Assembly (NCBI GenBank): GCA_947296835.1
Contig: CAMYQS010000078.1
Span: 1 to 6,969, forward strand
DNA length: 6,969 nt
DNA from: an uncultured Atopostipes sp.
Lineage (GTDB): Bacteria > Bacillota > Bacilli > Lactobacillales > Carnobacteriaceae_A
Reading direction: 5' to 3'
In this document: piece after piece, positions 1 through 6,073 of the stretch
Layout: every line of letters begins with the position of its first letter
How positions within the stretch are numbered: position 1 is the stretch's first letter
The notes under the pieces: generated by a model
The model's database searches: none
Told to the model about the DNA's origin: nothing
The model's input: only the letters and a program-made list of their open reading frames with translations
Made by a program: the position numbers and the translations under genes

Positions 1-678
1 ATTGTGGGTTACCCAACAGATGTGGAAGAAGTTTACTTTGGAGATGCGGGAATTTTTGAAGGCCTTTCTGAAGGAAAAATTATTGTCGACATGACGACAA
101 GCACACCTGCTTTAGCCGTTCGTATTTCAGAACAAGCGGCTGAAATGAAAGTCGCTAGTCTTGACGCCCCAGTATCAGGTGGAGACTTAGGTGCGAAGAA
201 TGGCACGCTAACTGTTATGGTTGGAGGAGAAGAGACTGCATTTGAAACAGTCCGTCCACTGTTCGATACATTTTCAGGCTCGCTTAATTTATTTGGTCCT
301 GCAGGCAGCGGCCAACACACAAAGATGGTGAACCAGATTATGGTTGCCGGCACTATGACGGGTATGACAGAAATGTTAGTTTATGCGAAAGCAGCTGGGT
401 TGAAACTAGAAGAAGTCATCAAAACAGTAAATGGCGGAGCAGCACAAAACTGGTCTTTAGGTAATTACGCCCCGCGTATTATAACGGAAGACTACTCACC
501 AGGATTCTTCGTCAAACATTTTGTAAAAGACCTGAAGATTGTATTAGACGAAGCAGAGAAAATGAATTTAAATCTGCCGTCCACTAAACAAGCCTATACA
601 CTTTATAAAACACTGGAAGAAAAAGGGCACGGCGACGATGGTACACAAGCTTTAATTAAGCTATGGTGGAACGAATAG
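1..678 (+). CDS. NAD(P)-dependent beta-hydroxyacid dehydrogenase, 3-hydroxyisobutyrate dehydrogenase family (5' truncated)
   Basis: This is the 3' part of a gene whose start lies before the window. The frame is open from base 1 and the first visible codons read IVGYPTDVEEVYFG, an internal motif of this family. The family is usually about 290 residues and 225 are visible, so roughly 65 N-terminal residues with the Rossmann dinucleotide-binding glycines are missing. Visible motifs, numbering from the first codon, are the substrate-binding PVSGG at 57-61, the catalytic segment GPAGSGQHTKMVN with its lysine at residue 108 (bases 322-324), and KDL at 176-178 in the all-helical C-terminal domain. 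Known members reversibly oxidise a short beta-hydroxyacid such as 3-hydroxyisobutyrate, tartronate semialdehyde or a relative, using NAD(P) in the cytosol. The exact substrate cannot be read from the sequence. A terminator follows 30 bp downstream, so the gene ends its own transcription unit. An internal GTG at base 4 is not a credible start because the motif begins before it. Confidence 0.9.
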   Translation: MVGYPTDVEEVYFGDAGIFEGLSEGKIIVDMTTSTPALAVRISEQAAEMKVASLDAPVSGGDLGAKNGTLTVMVGGEETAFETVRPLFDTFSGSLNLFGPAGSGQHTKMVNQIMVAGTMTGMTEMLVYAKAAGLKLEEVIKTVNGGAAQNWSLGNYAPRIITEDYSPGFFVKHFVKDLKIVLDEAEKMNLNLPSTKQAYTLYKTLEEKGHGDDGTQALIKLWWNE

Positions 679-708
679 AATAATTGAGTCTTCTATAGAA
701 GATACCGG

Positions 709-740
709 AAAAGTGCTGTTGCAGAGTCAGCACTTTTTTT
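709..740 (+). terminator. Intrinsic terminator of the dehydrogenase gene
   Basis: A perfect 10-bp inverted repeat, AAAAGTGCTG at 709-718 and CAGCACTTTT at 728-737, encloses a 9-nt loop. The right arm runs into seven consecutive T residues at 734-740. This is a classic Rho-independent terminator 30 bp after the dehydrogenase stop codon. Because the left arm begins with AAAA, it might also work weakly on the opposite strand, although no gene converges on it. Confidence 0.93.
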
Positions 741-963
741 GGTGTTTTCGTAAAATGCGTCCATCTTTCTGTAACTCATGGACTGATCCGGTAAACGGTT
801 TAATCCGATCCTAACCCAACCCAATATTCTGCACTTTCAATGTCATTTCTTCCAAATCACTTCCATCTATTTCATCCATCGCCTCTATCCCCAAAAGATT
901 TCCACACGAAAACTTTCACTTAAAACCCTTACAACTGCTTATTATGTAATCTCTTGAACGAAT
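741..963. other. Gene-free spacer, pyrimidine-rich on the + strand
   Basis: No + strand reading frame with a ribosome binding site is seen here. The stretch from about 800 to 930 is strikingly rich in C and T, whereas the coding strands around it are purine-rich, which hints at former coding on the minus strand. Read on the minus strand, the frame from 969 to 727 gives protein-like peptide interrupted by only two stops, at 918-916 and 813-811 (see findings). A weak bulged hairpin can be drawn between 785-791 and 805-810, but it has no T tract and only six pairs. I see no tRNA, riboswitch or repeat. Confidence 0.6.
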
Positions 964-995
964 TTGCTGTTATTTCATGCATTATTTGGTAAAAT
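964..995 (+). promoter_or_regulatory. Probable promoter of the ykuJ-like gene (extended -10)
   Basis: An extended -10 element, TGG followed by TAAAAT, lies at 987-995 and differs from TGnTATAAT by one base. The -35 region is less clear. TTGCTG at 964-969 leaves a long 20-bp spacer, and TGTTAT at 968-973 leaves 16 bp. An extended -10 can tolerate a poor -35. Transcription would start near 1002, about 40 bp before the ATG at 1042. The element sits after the upstream terminator, where a promoter is required. Confidence 0.55.
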
Positions 996-1026
996 AAGGA
1001 ATGAGAATGACACAAAAAGTGTATAG

Positions 1027-1031
1027 AAAGG
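1027..1031 (+). promoter_or_regulatory. Ribosome binding site that sets the ykuJ-like start
   Basis: AAAGG at 1027-1031 is 10 nt before the ATG at 1042 but only 1 nt before the in-frame TTG at 1033. The spacing therefore favours the ATG over the three-codon-longer TTG start. Confidence 0.75.
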
Positions 1032-1041
1032 TTTGGATAAA

Positions 1042-1296
1042 ATGAAACCATCAAGAATAGTACCAATCGTTCATCGTTTAGAGGCGATGATGGAAGATAA
1101 AACAGATAACTTACAAGTCCGTCGATTTGAAGTAGACGGTGTCGAGCGAGTACAAGTAACCTATGACCATGATCGAAAAGTATTCATCTTGAATGATTTA
1201 ACAATAGAAATCGATGAACAAGAATTTGACAACATTGATTTCATCGCAATGGAAGTTTTAGAATTAACGCAACCTGTATTACCGGAACAGGATTAA
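1042..1296 (+). CDS. ykuJ: YkuJ-like small protein (DUF1797 family)
   Basis: This encodes an 84-residue acidic protein with no signal peptide or membrane segment. Its pattern matches what I remember of Bacillus subtilis YkuJ. A first helix (about residues 3-18) is followed by a strand with FEVDG (29-33), further strands VERVQVTY (34-41) and KVFILNDL (46-53), and a final helix with FDNID (62-66) then AMEVLELTQ (69-77). YkuJ itself is about 79 residues, so the length fits. The family is small, of known fold and unknown function, and is common in Firmicutes. The gene has its own upstream promoter candidate and a terminator right after the stop, so it seems to be monocistronic rather than part of the yqe operon. 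The family assignment rests on motif recall, not on an alignment. Confidence 0.75.
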   Translation: MKPSRIVPIVHRLEAMMEDKTDNLQVRRFEVDGVERVQVTYDHDRKVFILNDLTIEIDEQEFDNIDFIAMEVLELTQPVLPEQD

Positions 1297-1297
1297 A

Positions 1298-1332
1298 AAA
1301 GATAGAGAGTACTTAACGTGCTCTCTGTTTTT
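1298..1332 (+). terminator. Intrinsic terminator after the ykuJ-like gene
   Basis: AGAGAGTAC at 1304-1312 pairs with GTGCTCTCT at 1318-1326 (nine pairs, one of them G-U) around a 5-nt TTAAC loop. The A-run just before the stem and GTTTTT at 1327-1332 after it complete a Rho-independent terminator. It begins right after the stop codon of the gene and separates it from yqeG. Confidence 0.87.
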
Positions 1333-1370
1333 GGTATTAAAAAAAATATGAAATAGTAAAGGGTAAGATT

Positions 1371-1910
1371 ATGATAAAATGGTTTAAACCTACGTGGATG
1401 GTCGAATCGATTTACTCGATCACACCAGCACAATTAGAAAAAAATAATATAAAAGCAGTTCTGACAGATTTAGATAACACATTGATTGCATGGAATAACC
1501 CGGAAGCGACTGAAGAATCCATTCTTTGGATTGAAAACATGAAAAAAGCCGATATTCCCGTCATAATACTATCAAACAACTCAGATCAGCGAGTGAAACT
1601 CGTTGCGGATCATTTAGGATTAGATTACATACCACGTAGTCTGAAGCCTTCCCGTCGAGGCTTACGTAAAGCGCAAGAAAAATTAGGACTACCAAAAGAG
1701 CAGATTCTAATGGTCGGTGACCAAATTATGACCGACGTATTAGCATCCAATCGTTTTGGCGTGCGAAACGTATTAGTAAAGCCAATATTAGCTTCAGATG
1801 CTTGGAATACCAAGTTTAATCGTTTTATCGAATTAAAAGTAATGAATGCTTTAATTCAATCGGATCCAAATATGAAATGGGGAGATTCTTTAGATGAGCC
1901 AATTAGATAA
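1371..1910 (+). CDS. yqeG: YqeG family HAD-type phosphatase
   Basis: This is a 179-residue HAD superfamily (subfamily IIIA) hydrolase, close to the usual YqeG length of about 170-175. The catalytic motif I is LTDLDNTL with nucleophile Asp33 and acid/base Asp35. Motif II is LSNN at 67-70, the motif III lysine is Lys92 in SLKPSRRG, and motif IV is VGDQIMTD at 115-122 with the Mg-binding acids. All catalytic motifs are intact. The ATG at 1371 is preceded by AAAGGG at 1358-1363 with 7-nt spacing. The 3' end overlaps yqeH by 17 nt, which suggests translational coupling. YqeG is a predicted cytosolic phosphatase, and its physiological substrate is not certain to me. Its constant pairing with yqeH suggests a link to ribosome assembly or nucleotide homeostasis, but that is inference. 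Confidence 0.93.
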   Translation: MIKWFKPTWMVESIYSITPAQLEKNNIKAVLTDLDNTLIAWNNPEATEESILWIENMKKADIPVIILSNNSDQRVKLVADHLGLDYIPRSLKPSRRGLRKAQEKLGLPKEQILMVGDQIMTDVLASNRFGVRNVLVKPILASDAWNTKFNRFIELKVMNALIQSDPNMKWGDSLDEPIR

Positions 1911-3024
1911 TGAAATGGTCCACTGTATCGGCTGTGGGGCACAACTTCAATCAGAAACAGAGAACAAAGCAGGATTTGTGCCGTCATCGGTATTAAATAA
2001 ACCAGCAGAAGAACTAACGGATATTTACTGTAAACGTTGCTTCCGCTTGCGTCACTACAACGAAGTATCGGATGTTGAATTAACAGATGATGACTTCTTA
2101 ACGATGCTGAATGAAATCAGTTCAAAAGATGCATTAGTTGTAAACGTCATTGATGTCTTTGATTTCAACGGTAGCTTAATTACAGGTATGCAACGATTCG
2201 CCGGTAAAAACCCGCTAATTATCGTTGGAAACAAAACAGACTTATTACCAAAAGCAATCGGTGAAGGTCGTATCCGTCAATGGATGACAGAACGTGTCGA
2301 AGAAGTTGGCCTAAGACCACTTGAAGTTATTTTAACAAGTGCGCTGAACAAAGACAGCATTCGTACGTTAATGAATAAAATCGACAAAGTGCGTAAAGGC
2401 CGCGATGTTTATATCGTCGGTTCAACAAACGTTGGAAAGTCGACAATTATTAACCAAATCATTAATATTGCGACAGACTCTCCAGACGTCATCACGACTT
2501 CATACTTCCCAGGGACGACATTAGGAAGTATTGAAATTCCATTGGACGATGGTCAAGCGATTATCGATACACCTGGAATTATTTTACGCGCGAACATGAC
2601 AAACAGTCTATCAAAACAAGACCTGAAAAAAGTGATTCCAAGGCGTGAAATTAAACCCGTAATCTATCAATTAGAAGAACAGCAAGCTGTGTTTTTAGGC
2701 GGATTAGCTCGTTTCGATTACGAAAAAGGTCCTGGTAAACAAGGGATTGCCTTTTACAAATCAAACGAAGTGCCATTACACCGTACGAAATTAGAAAATG
2801 CAGATGAACTGTATGAAAACCACGTGGGTGCGCTATTAACGCCTCCAGGTGAAATTGACGCGGACAACCCGCCAAAATTAGTGAAGCATTCATTCGTTGT
2901 GAAACAACCATCAGATATTGTTGTTTCAGGATTAGGATGGGTTTCAGTTCACGAAACACCTGCACACGTATCAATGTGGGCGCCAGAAGATATCGGCGTT
3001 TATATCAGAAAAGCAATTATTTAA
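1894..3024 (+). CDS. yqeH: Ribosome biogenesis GTPase YqeH (circularly permuted)
   Basis: This 376-residue protein shows the YqeH architecture in full. An N-terminal four-cysteine zinc finger (CIGC at 11-14 and CKRC at 46-49) is followed by a circularly permuted GTPase domain in which the G motifs run G4-G5-G1-G2-G3. These are NKTD 113-116, TSA 148-150, the P-loop GSTNVGKS 176-183, PGTT 206-209 and DTPG 225-228. A C-terminal region of about 140 residues follows. In B. subtilis YqeH is needed for 30S subunit assembly, so it acts in the cytosol on the pre-ribosome. The ATG at 1894 has GGGGAG at 1879-1884, 9 nt upstream and inside the yqeG coding region. The gene is followed after 16 nt by yhbY. 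No key residue is missing. Confidence 0.96.
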   Translation: MSQLDNEMVHCIGCGAQLQSETENKAGFVPSSVLNKPAEELTDIYCKRCFRLRHYNEVSDVELTDDDFLTMLNEISSKDALVVNVIDVFDFNGSLITGMQRFAGKNPLIIVGNKTDLLPKAIGEGRIRQWMTERVEEVGLRPLEVILTSALNKDSIRTLMNKIDKVRKGRDVYIVGSTNVGKSTIINQIINIATDSPDVITTSYFPGTTLGSIEIPLDDGQAIIDTPGIILRANMTNSLSKQDLKKVIPRREIKPVIYQLEEQQAVFLGGLARFDYEKGPGKQGIAFYKSNEVPLHRTKLENADELYENHVGALLTPPGEIDADNPPKLVKHSFVVKQPSDIVVSGLGWVSVHETPAHVSMWAPEDIGVYIRKAII

Positions 3025-3040
3025 ACTAGAGGAGAACATA

Positions 3041-3358
3041 ATGAGTAAATTAACAGGAAAACAAAAACGTTTCTTACGTTCACAAGCACACAACATGAAT
3101 CCAGTATTTCAAATTGGGAAAAACGATATTTCAGAAGATGTGTTAGCTGAATACGAAGACGCGTTATCAAAACGTGAATTAATGAAAGTACAAGTTTTAC
3201 AAAACGCAACAATTACTGCAAAAGAAGCTGCAACATTTATCGAAGACAACTCAGACATTACAGTTGTTCAGGTAATTGGTAAAGTATTAGTACTATACTT
3301 ACCAGCTACAGAAGAAAAATATCAAAAATATTCACTAAAACTACCAAAATCTAACTAA
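3041..3358 (+). CDS. yhbY: Ribosome assembly RNA-binding protein YhbY (CRS1-YhbY domain)
   Basis: This 105-residue protein consists of a single CRS1-YhbY (CRM) domain with the family's usual length of about 100. The opening LTGKQKRFLRSQAH at 4-17 is typical. It is followed by VFQIGKNDIS at 22-31, where many family members have a GKxG loop, by RELMKVQVL at 45-53 and by the strand VVQVIGKVLVLY at 75-86. The product (YqeI in B. subtilis) is a small cytosolic RNA-binding protein that associates with pre-50S particles in E. coli. A strong site, AGAGGAGAA at 3028-3036, precedes the ATG. The gene lies directly after the 30S assembly GTPase gene yqeH. No aroE lies between them, unlike in Bacillus. 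Confidence 0.95.
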   Translation: MSKLTGKQKRFLRSQAHNMNPVFQIGKNDISEDVLAEYEDALSKRELMKVQVLQNATITAKEAATFIEDNSDITVVQVIGKVLVLYLPATEEKYQKYSLKLPKSN

Positions 3359-3393
3359 GATCGATGATTTAGCGATGAAAGGTTGGGATATCA

Positions 3394-4419
3394 ATGGAAA
3401 AAATTATTTATAATGAAGATTTTTATGTAAATGACTTTCCAGGTAAAGACGTCGACTACGCAAAGGGTTATATAGAAGCATTCATGAAGAAGCCGCCAAA
3501 GCAGTTGTTCGATCACTTAAACGATCAAAACAACTTTGGTAAGCTTAACCCAGAATTTCAGGCAGTCATAATTGGCGAACCGAAAGGGGCTTTATTTGGA
3601 AAAACACAAGCAGCCGTGCTCATTGTGCACTCGAACTTTATAGCTTATACAACGACGAGTGACTACAGCACACCGATGGGGATTCATTATGGCTATGCGA
3701 CGTTTGATAATCAACTTTCAATAACCAAAAATCAAGATCAGTTAGAAATGCGGATCCCATATGAATCGTTCATTTTTGGCGCGGGTTCCATTTCACAAGA
3801 AGAGGACTATAAAGTCTTACAAGAATTACTGACTATTAACCGCGAATCCGTAGAGCTGTTTTACGAAGTCATGCCAGAGCGTGACAAAAATGCGATACCC
3901 GATCCGGTAGCAGTAACACCGGCTATGCCGACAGAAATTGTTGAAGAAGAACCAACAGAAGTCGACGAAGAAGAGTGGGGGCACATTCTTATGGAAGAAA
4001 ACAGAGAAGGTAATATGGAAGAGATGAAGCATCTTCCGGCTGAAAGCAAAGAACAATTTCCAGCAGAGCAAAAATGGGAAGAGCCAAAAGCAACACCCGA
4101 TACTGAAATGAGAACCGAAGAGCAAGGGGTAGACCAGCGCTTCAAGACAGATAGTCCAATCATTAGTAACAACGCAATTCCAAAAGGTTTTGTGTACCAG
4201 CAACCCGTCGTTTACGCGAATAGCGTCCGACCAGGATTATTCAAAACCGTTACAGCGCGTGCAGGGTATATAAAAGCCTACAACGCGATCTTGGATGAAA
4301 TCAAAGACGATATCGAAACCGGTAAATTTGATGCGGTCTTTAACTTATCGTATACCGCACAAAGTGTTGAAAATTACTTTGACGTCGTTGTTACTGGAGA
4401 TGCGGTCGTGTTTGATTAA
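3394..4419 (+). CDS. Uncharacterised three-part protein with an acidic linker, inserted in the yqe operon
   Basis: I do not recognise this 341-residue protein. It has no signal peptide, no membrane segment and no catalytic motif I know. Residues 1-160 hold alternating hydrophobic strands (for example AAVLIVHSNFIAY 73-85, LEMRIPYESFIFG 117-129) and a helix about 135-158, a pattern compatible with a PH-like or other beta-sandwich domain. Residues 161-250 form a low-complexity linker with 27 acidic and only 9 Lys/Arg residues. Residues 262-341 form a second small domain. Its end, FDAVFNLSYTAQS then VVVTGDAVVF, faintly resembles the end of YbjQ/DUF74 proteins (ADAVVG...SGTAV). The ATG has AAAGG at 3378-3382, 11 nt upstream. 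The gene starts 35 bp after yhbY and ends 43 bp before nadD, with no terminator on either side, so it is probably cotranscribed. Base composition looks like that of its neighbours. The reading frame is real beyond reasonable doubt; its function is unknown. Confidence 0.88.
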   Translation: MEKIIYNEDFYVNDFPGKDVDYAKGYIEAFMKKPPKQLFDHLNDQNNFGKLNPEFQAVIIGEPKGALFGKTQAAVLIVHSNFIAYTTTSDYSTPMGIHYGYATFDNQLSITKNQDQLEMRIPYESFIFGAGSISQEEDYKVLQELLTINRESVELFYEVMPERDKNAIPDPVAVTPAMPTEIVEEEPTEVDEEEWGHILMEENREGNMEEMKHLPAESKEQFPAEQKWEEPKATPDTEMRTEEQGVDQRFKTDSPIISNNAIPKGFVYQQPVVYANSVRPGLFKTVTARAGYIKAYNAILDEIKDDIETGKFDAVFNLSYTAQSVENYFDVVVTGDAVVFD

Positions 4420-4445
4420 TCATTAAAATTTTAAAAATATAGTTG

Positions 4446-4451
4446 AAAGGG
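4446..4451 (+). promoter_or_regulatory. Ribosome binding site that supports a TTG start for nadD
   Basis: AAAGGG at 4446-4451 is 11 nt before the TTG at 4463. No ATG lies in frame between the upstream stop and the conserved GGTFNP motif, and the GTG codon just before that motif lacks a convincing site. TTG is therefore the preferred start. Confidence 0.65.
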
Positions 4452-4462
4452 ACGAAGCAGAC

Positions 4463-5113
4463 TTGAGTAAGAAATCAATTGTGCAGGAACCAGAAGTTTT
4501 AATTGAAGAGATTCGTACAAGTAAGCGTGATAAAGTGGGTATCTTAGGTGGAACATTTAATCCACCACATCTCGGTCATTTAATTATGGCAGAGCAGGTA
4601 AAGGACCAGTTAGATTTGGATAAGATTTTCTTTATGCCAACCGCTGAACCCCCGCACGTGTCGGTTACGAAGACGACAATCGCTTCAGATGTGCGCGTGC
4701 ATATGCTTGAATTAGCCACAATGGATAATCCAGACTTTGAAATCGAACGATTTGAAGTGGATCAAGGTGGCAAAAATTATACTTACGATACAATGAAAGC
4801 ACTTATCGAGCTATACCCAACAGTTGATTTTTACTTTATTGTGGGTGCTGATATGATTGTGGATATGCCAACTTGGTACAAAATTGATGAACTGGTTCAA
4901 TTAGTCCAATTTGTGGGCGTAAATCGACCAGGCTATTTGAGTGAAACAGATTATCCAATCATCATGGTGGATATTCCGGGTGCCGATATTAGCTCATCAA
5001 ACATCCGCAAAAAAGTAGCGCAAGATTGCTCCATTAAATACCTTGTCCCGGAAGATGTACGGAACTATATTGCCTTGGAAGGATTGTATCAAGATGACGA
5101 AACAACCGATTGA
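4463..5113 (+). CDS. nadD: Nicotinate-nucleotide adenylyltransferase NadD
   Basis: NadD transfers AMP from ATP to nicotinate mononucleotide, giving deamido-NAD and pyrophosphate, an essential step of NAD synthesis in the cytosol. The 216-residue product has the nucleotidyltransferase signature GGTFNPPHLGHL at 29-40, with the two histidines of the HxGH motif at 36 and 39. It also has NYTYDTMKAL at 105-114, FIVGADM at 125-131 followed by the conserved Trp138, and the C-terminal phosphate-binding ISSSNIRKK at 176-184. About 24 residues precede the first strand, whereas many NadD proteins start only a few residues before it. Similar extensions occur in lactic acid bacteria as far as I recall. Translation appears to begin at TTG. 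The 3' end overlaps yqeK by 20 nt. The gene follows an unrelated unknown gene rather than yhbY directly. Confidence 0.95.
   Translation: MSKKSIVQEPEVLIEEIRTSKRDKVGILGGTFNPPHLGHLIMAEQVKDQLDLDKIFFMPTAEPPHVSVTKTTIASDVRVHMLELATMDNPDFEIERFEVDQGGKNYTYDTMKALIELYPTVDFYFIVGADMIVDMPTWYKIDELVQLVQFVGVNRPGYLSETDYPIIMVDIPGADISSSNIRKKVAQDCSIKYLVPEDVRNYIALEGLYQDDETTD
5077..5083 (+). promoter_or_regulatory. Ribosome binding site that sets the yqeK start
   Basis: GGAAGGA at 5077-5083, inside nadD, is 10 nt before the ATG at 5094. The frame stays open upstream to a TTG at 5043, but that codon has no good site. A start there would also add 17 residues not expected for YqeK. Confidence 0.75.
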
Positions 5114-5693
5114 GTACACAGGAAAATACACGTCACTGACTCGAGAAGATATCATTGAAGAGGTTCGTGCACGTTTATCTAAGAAACGTTTTGAGCACGT
5201 ACTACGTGTCGAATTAACGGCACTTGAACTTGCTGAGAAGTATGATATTGATCGTGAAAAATCAAGTATTGCGGCATTATTACATGACGTGGCTAAAGAA
5301 GAGCCAGATAGTGAAATGCGTGATCTAGTCATCAGTGAGAATCTCGATCTCGACTTACTACAATTCGGCAGCCAGATTTGGCATGCCCCAGTCGGAGCGG
5401 TACAAGCAAGACGTGATTTTGAAATTACAGACGAAGAAATTTTAACAGCAATCACGTACCATACCGTTGGAGCCCCTGAAATGACAGGCGTCGAAAAAGT
5501 AGTCTTTGTGGCAGATTATATTGAGCCTGGCCGTGATTTTGATGGCGTCAAAAAAGCACGAAAATTAGCAGAGAAGTCTCTTGATAAAGTAATCAAACTT
5601 AAAATTAGAGACACCATTGTTGATTTAATTGAGCGTAAGAAAAAAATATATCCAAAAGCGATTGATTCATATAACGCTTGGATACCAAAGTAA
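5094..5693 (+). CDS. yqeK: YqeK, HD-domain Ap4A hydrolase (symmetrical)
   Basis: This is a 199-residue HD-domain metalloenzyme, slightly longer than the roughly 186 residues of B. subtilis YqeK. The metal-binding set is complete: His35 in RFEHVLRVE, His64-Asp65 in LLHDVAKEE, His97 in WHAPVGA, His123 in TYHTVGAPEM, and Asp141 in VADYIEPGR. YqeK has been reported to split diadenosine tetraphosphate symmetrically into two ADP, removing this stress nucleotide, and to be unrelated to the ApaH enzyme of Gram-negative bacteria. It acts in the cytosol. The start chosen is the ATG at 5094, which overlaps the nadD end by 20 nt and gives a peptide beginning MTKQPIEYTG. The tight coupling to nadD is conserved in Firmicutes. 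The next gene, rsfS, follows 17 nt after the stop. Confidence 0.94.
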   Translation: MTKQPIEYTGKYTSLTREDIIEEVRARLSKKRFEHVLRVELTALELAEKYDIDREKSSIAALLHDVAKEEPDSEMRDLVISENLDLDLLQFGSQIWHAPVGAVQARRDFEITDEEILTAITYHTVGAPEMTGVEKVVFVADYIEPGRDFDGVKKARKLAEKSLDKVIKLKIRDTIVDLIERKKKIYPKAIDSYNAWIPK

Positions 5694-5710
5694 TCGGAGG
5701 ATATAATTAA

Positions 5711-6073
5711 ATGACAAAAACACCAGAAGAATTATTAGAATTGGTCGTTCGCACAGCGGATGACCGTCAAGCGAAAGATATCGTAGCGATTGACATGCGC
5801 GGTTTATCAATCGTGACAGATTTTAACGTAATTACACATGCATCAAACTCACGTTTAGTGAACGCAATCGCGGAGAGCATTATCGATGCAGCTGAAAAAG
5901 CAGGCGTAAACGTTATAAACATTGAAGGAAAACAAGACGGGAACTGGGTTCTAATCGACTTAGGCGACGTCGTATTCCACGTATTCGATGAAGACGAGCG
6001 TAGCCACTACCGCCTAGAAAGCCTATGGGCAGAAGCTGAGTCAGTAGACGTTTCACAATGGATTGTTGAGTAA
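5711..6073 (+). CDS. rsfS: Ribosome silencing factor RsfS
   Basis: RsfS binds ribosomal protein uL14 on the 50S subunit and blocks subunit joining, lowering translation when nutrients are scarce. The 120-residue length is typical. Diagnostic motifs are SNSRLVNAIAE at 45-55, where the family usually has S-x-R-Q/H-V, IEGKQDGNWVLIDLGDVVFH at 71-90, and YRLESLW at 100-106. A good site, GGAGG at 5696-5700, precedes the ATG by 10 nt. The stop codon TAA shares one base with the start of yqeM in the sequence TAATG, so the two are likely translationally coupled. It corresponds to yqeL in B. subtilis. Nothing is missing from the domain. Confidence 0.96.
   Translation: MTKTPEELLELVVRTADDRQAKDIVAIDMRGLSIVTDFNVITHASNSRLVNAIAESIIDAAEKAGVNVINIEGKQDGNWVLIDLGDVVFHVFDEDERSHYRLESLWAEAESVDVSQWIVE

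Noticed and set aside
785..810. Hairpin in the 741-963 spacer
   Set aside because: It has only six base pairs with a bulge, a 13-nt loop and no T tract, so chance is a sufficient explanation.
811..879. Minus-strand mini-ORF of 22 codons (ATG at 879-877, TAG at 813-811)
   Set aside because: The nearest GAGG is only about 3 nt from the ATG, and the peptide has no known relative that I recognise. It is better explained as part of a decayed frame or as chance.
1033..1041. In-frame TTG start three codons upstream of the ykuJ-like ATG
   Set aside because: It lies 1 nt from the AAAGG site; the ATG at 1042 has usable 10-nt spacing.
3826..4203. Minus-strand open frames of 103-125 codons opposite the unknown gene
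   Set aside because: They lie opposite the acidic linker, whose GAA/GAG-rich codons read as TTC/CTC on the other strand and so lack stops. The predicted peptides are Phe/Cys/Ser-rich, lack ribosome binding sites and look like shadows.
5043..5093. Upstream TTG start for yqeK
   Set aside because: It would add 17 residues encoded inside nadD without a ribosome binding site, whereas the ATG at 5094 has GGAAGGA well placed.
4997..5455. 152-codon minus-strand frame across the nadD/yqeK junction
   Set aside because: It overlaps two strongly supported genes with intact catalytic motifs. The peptide is Ser/Arg-rich low complexity and has no start signal.
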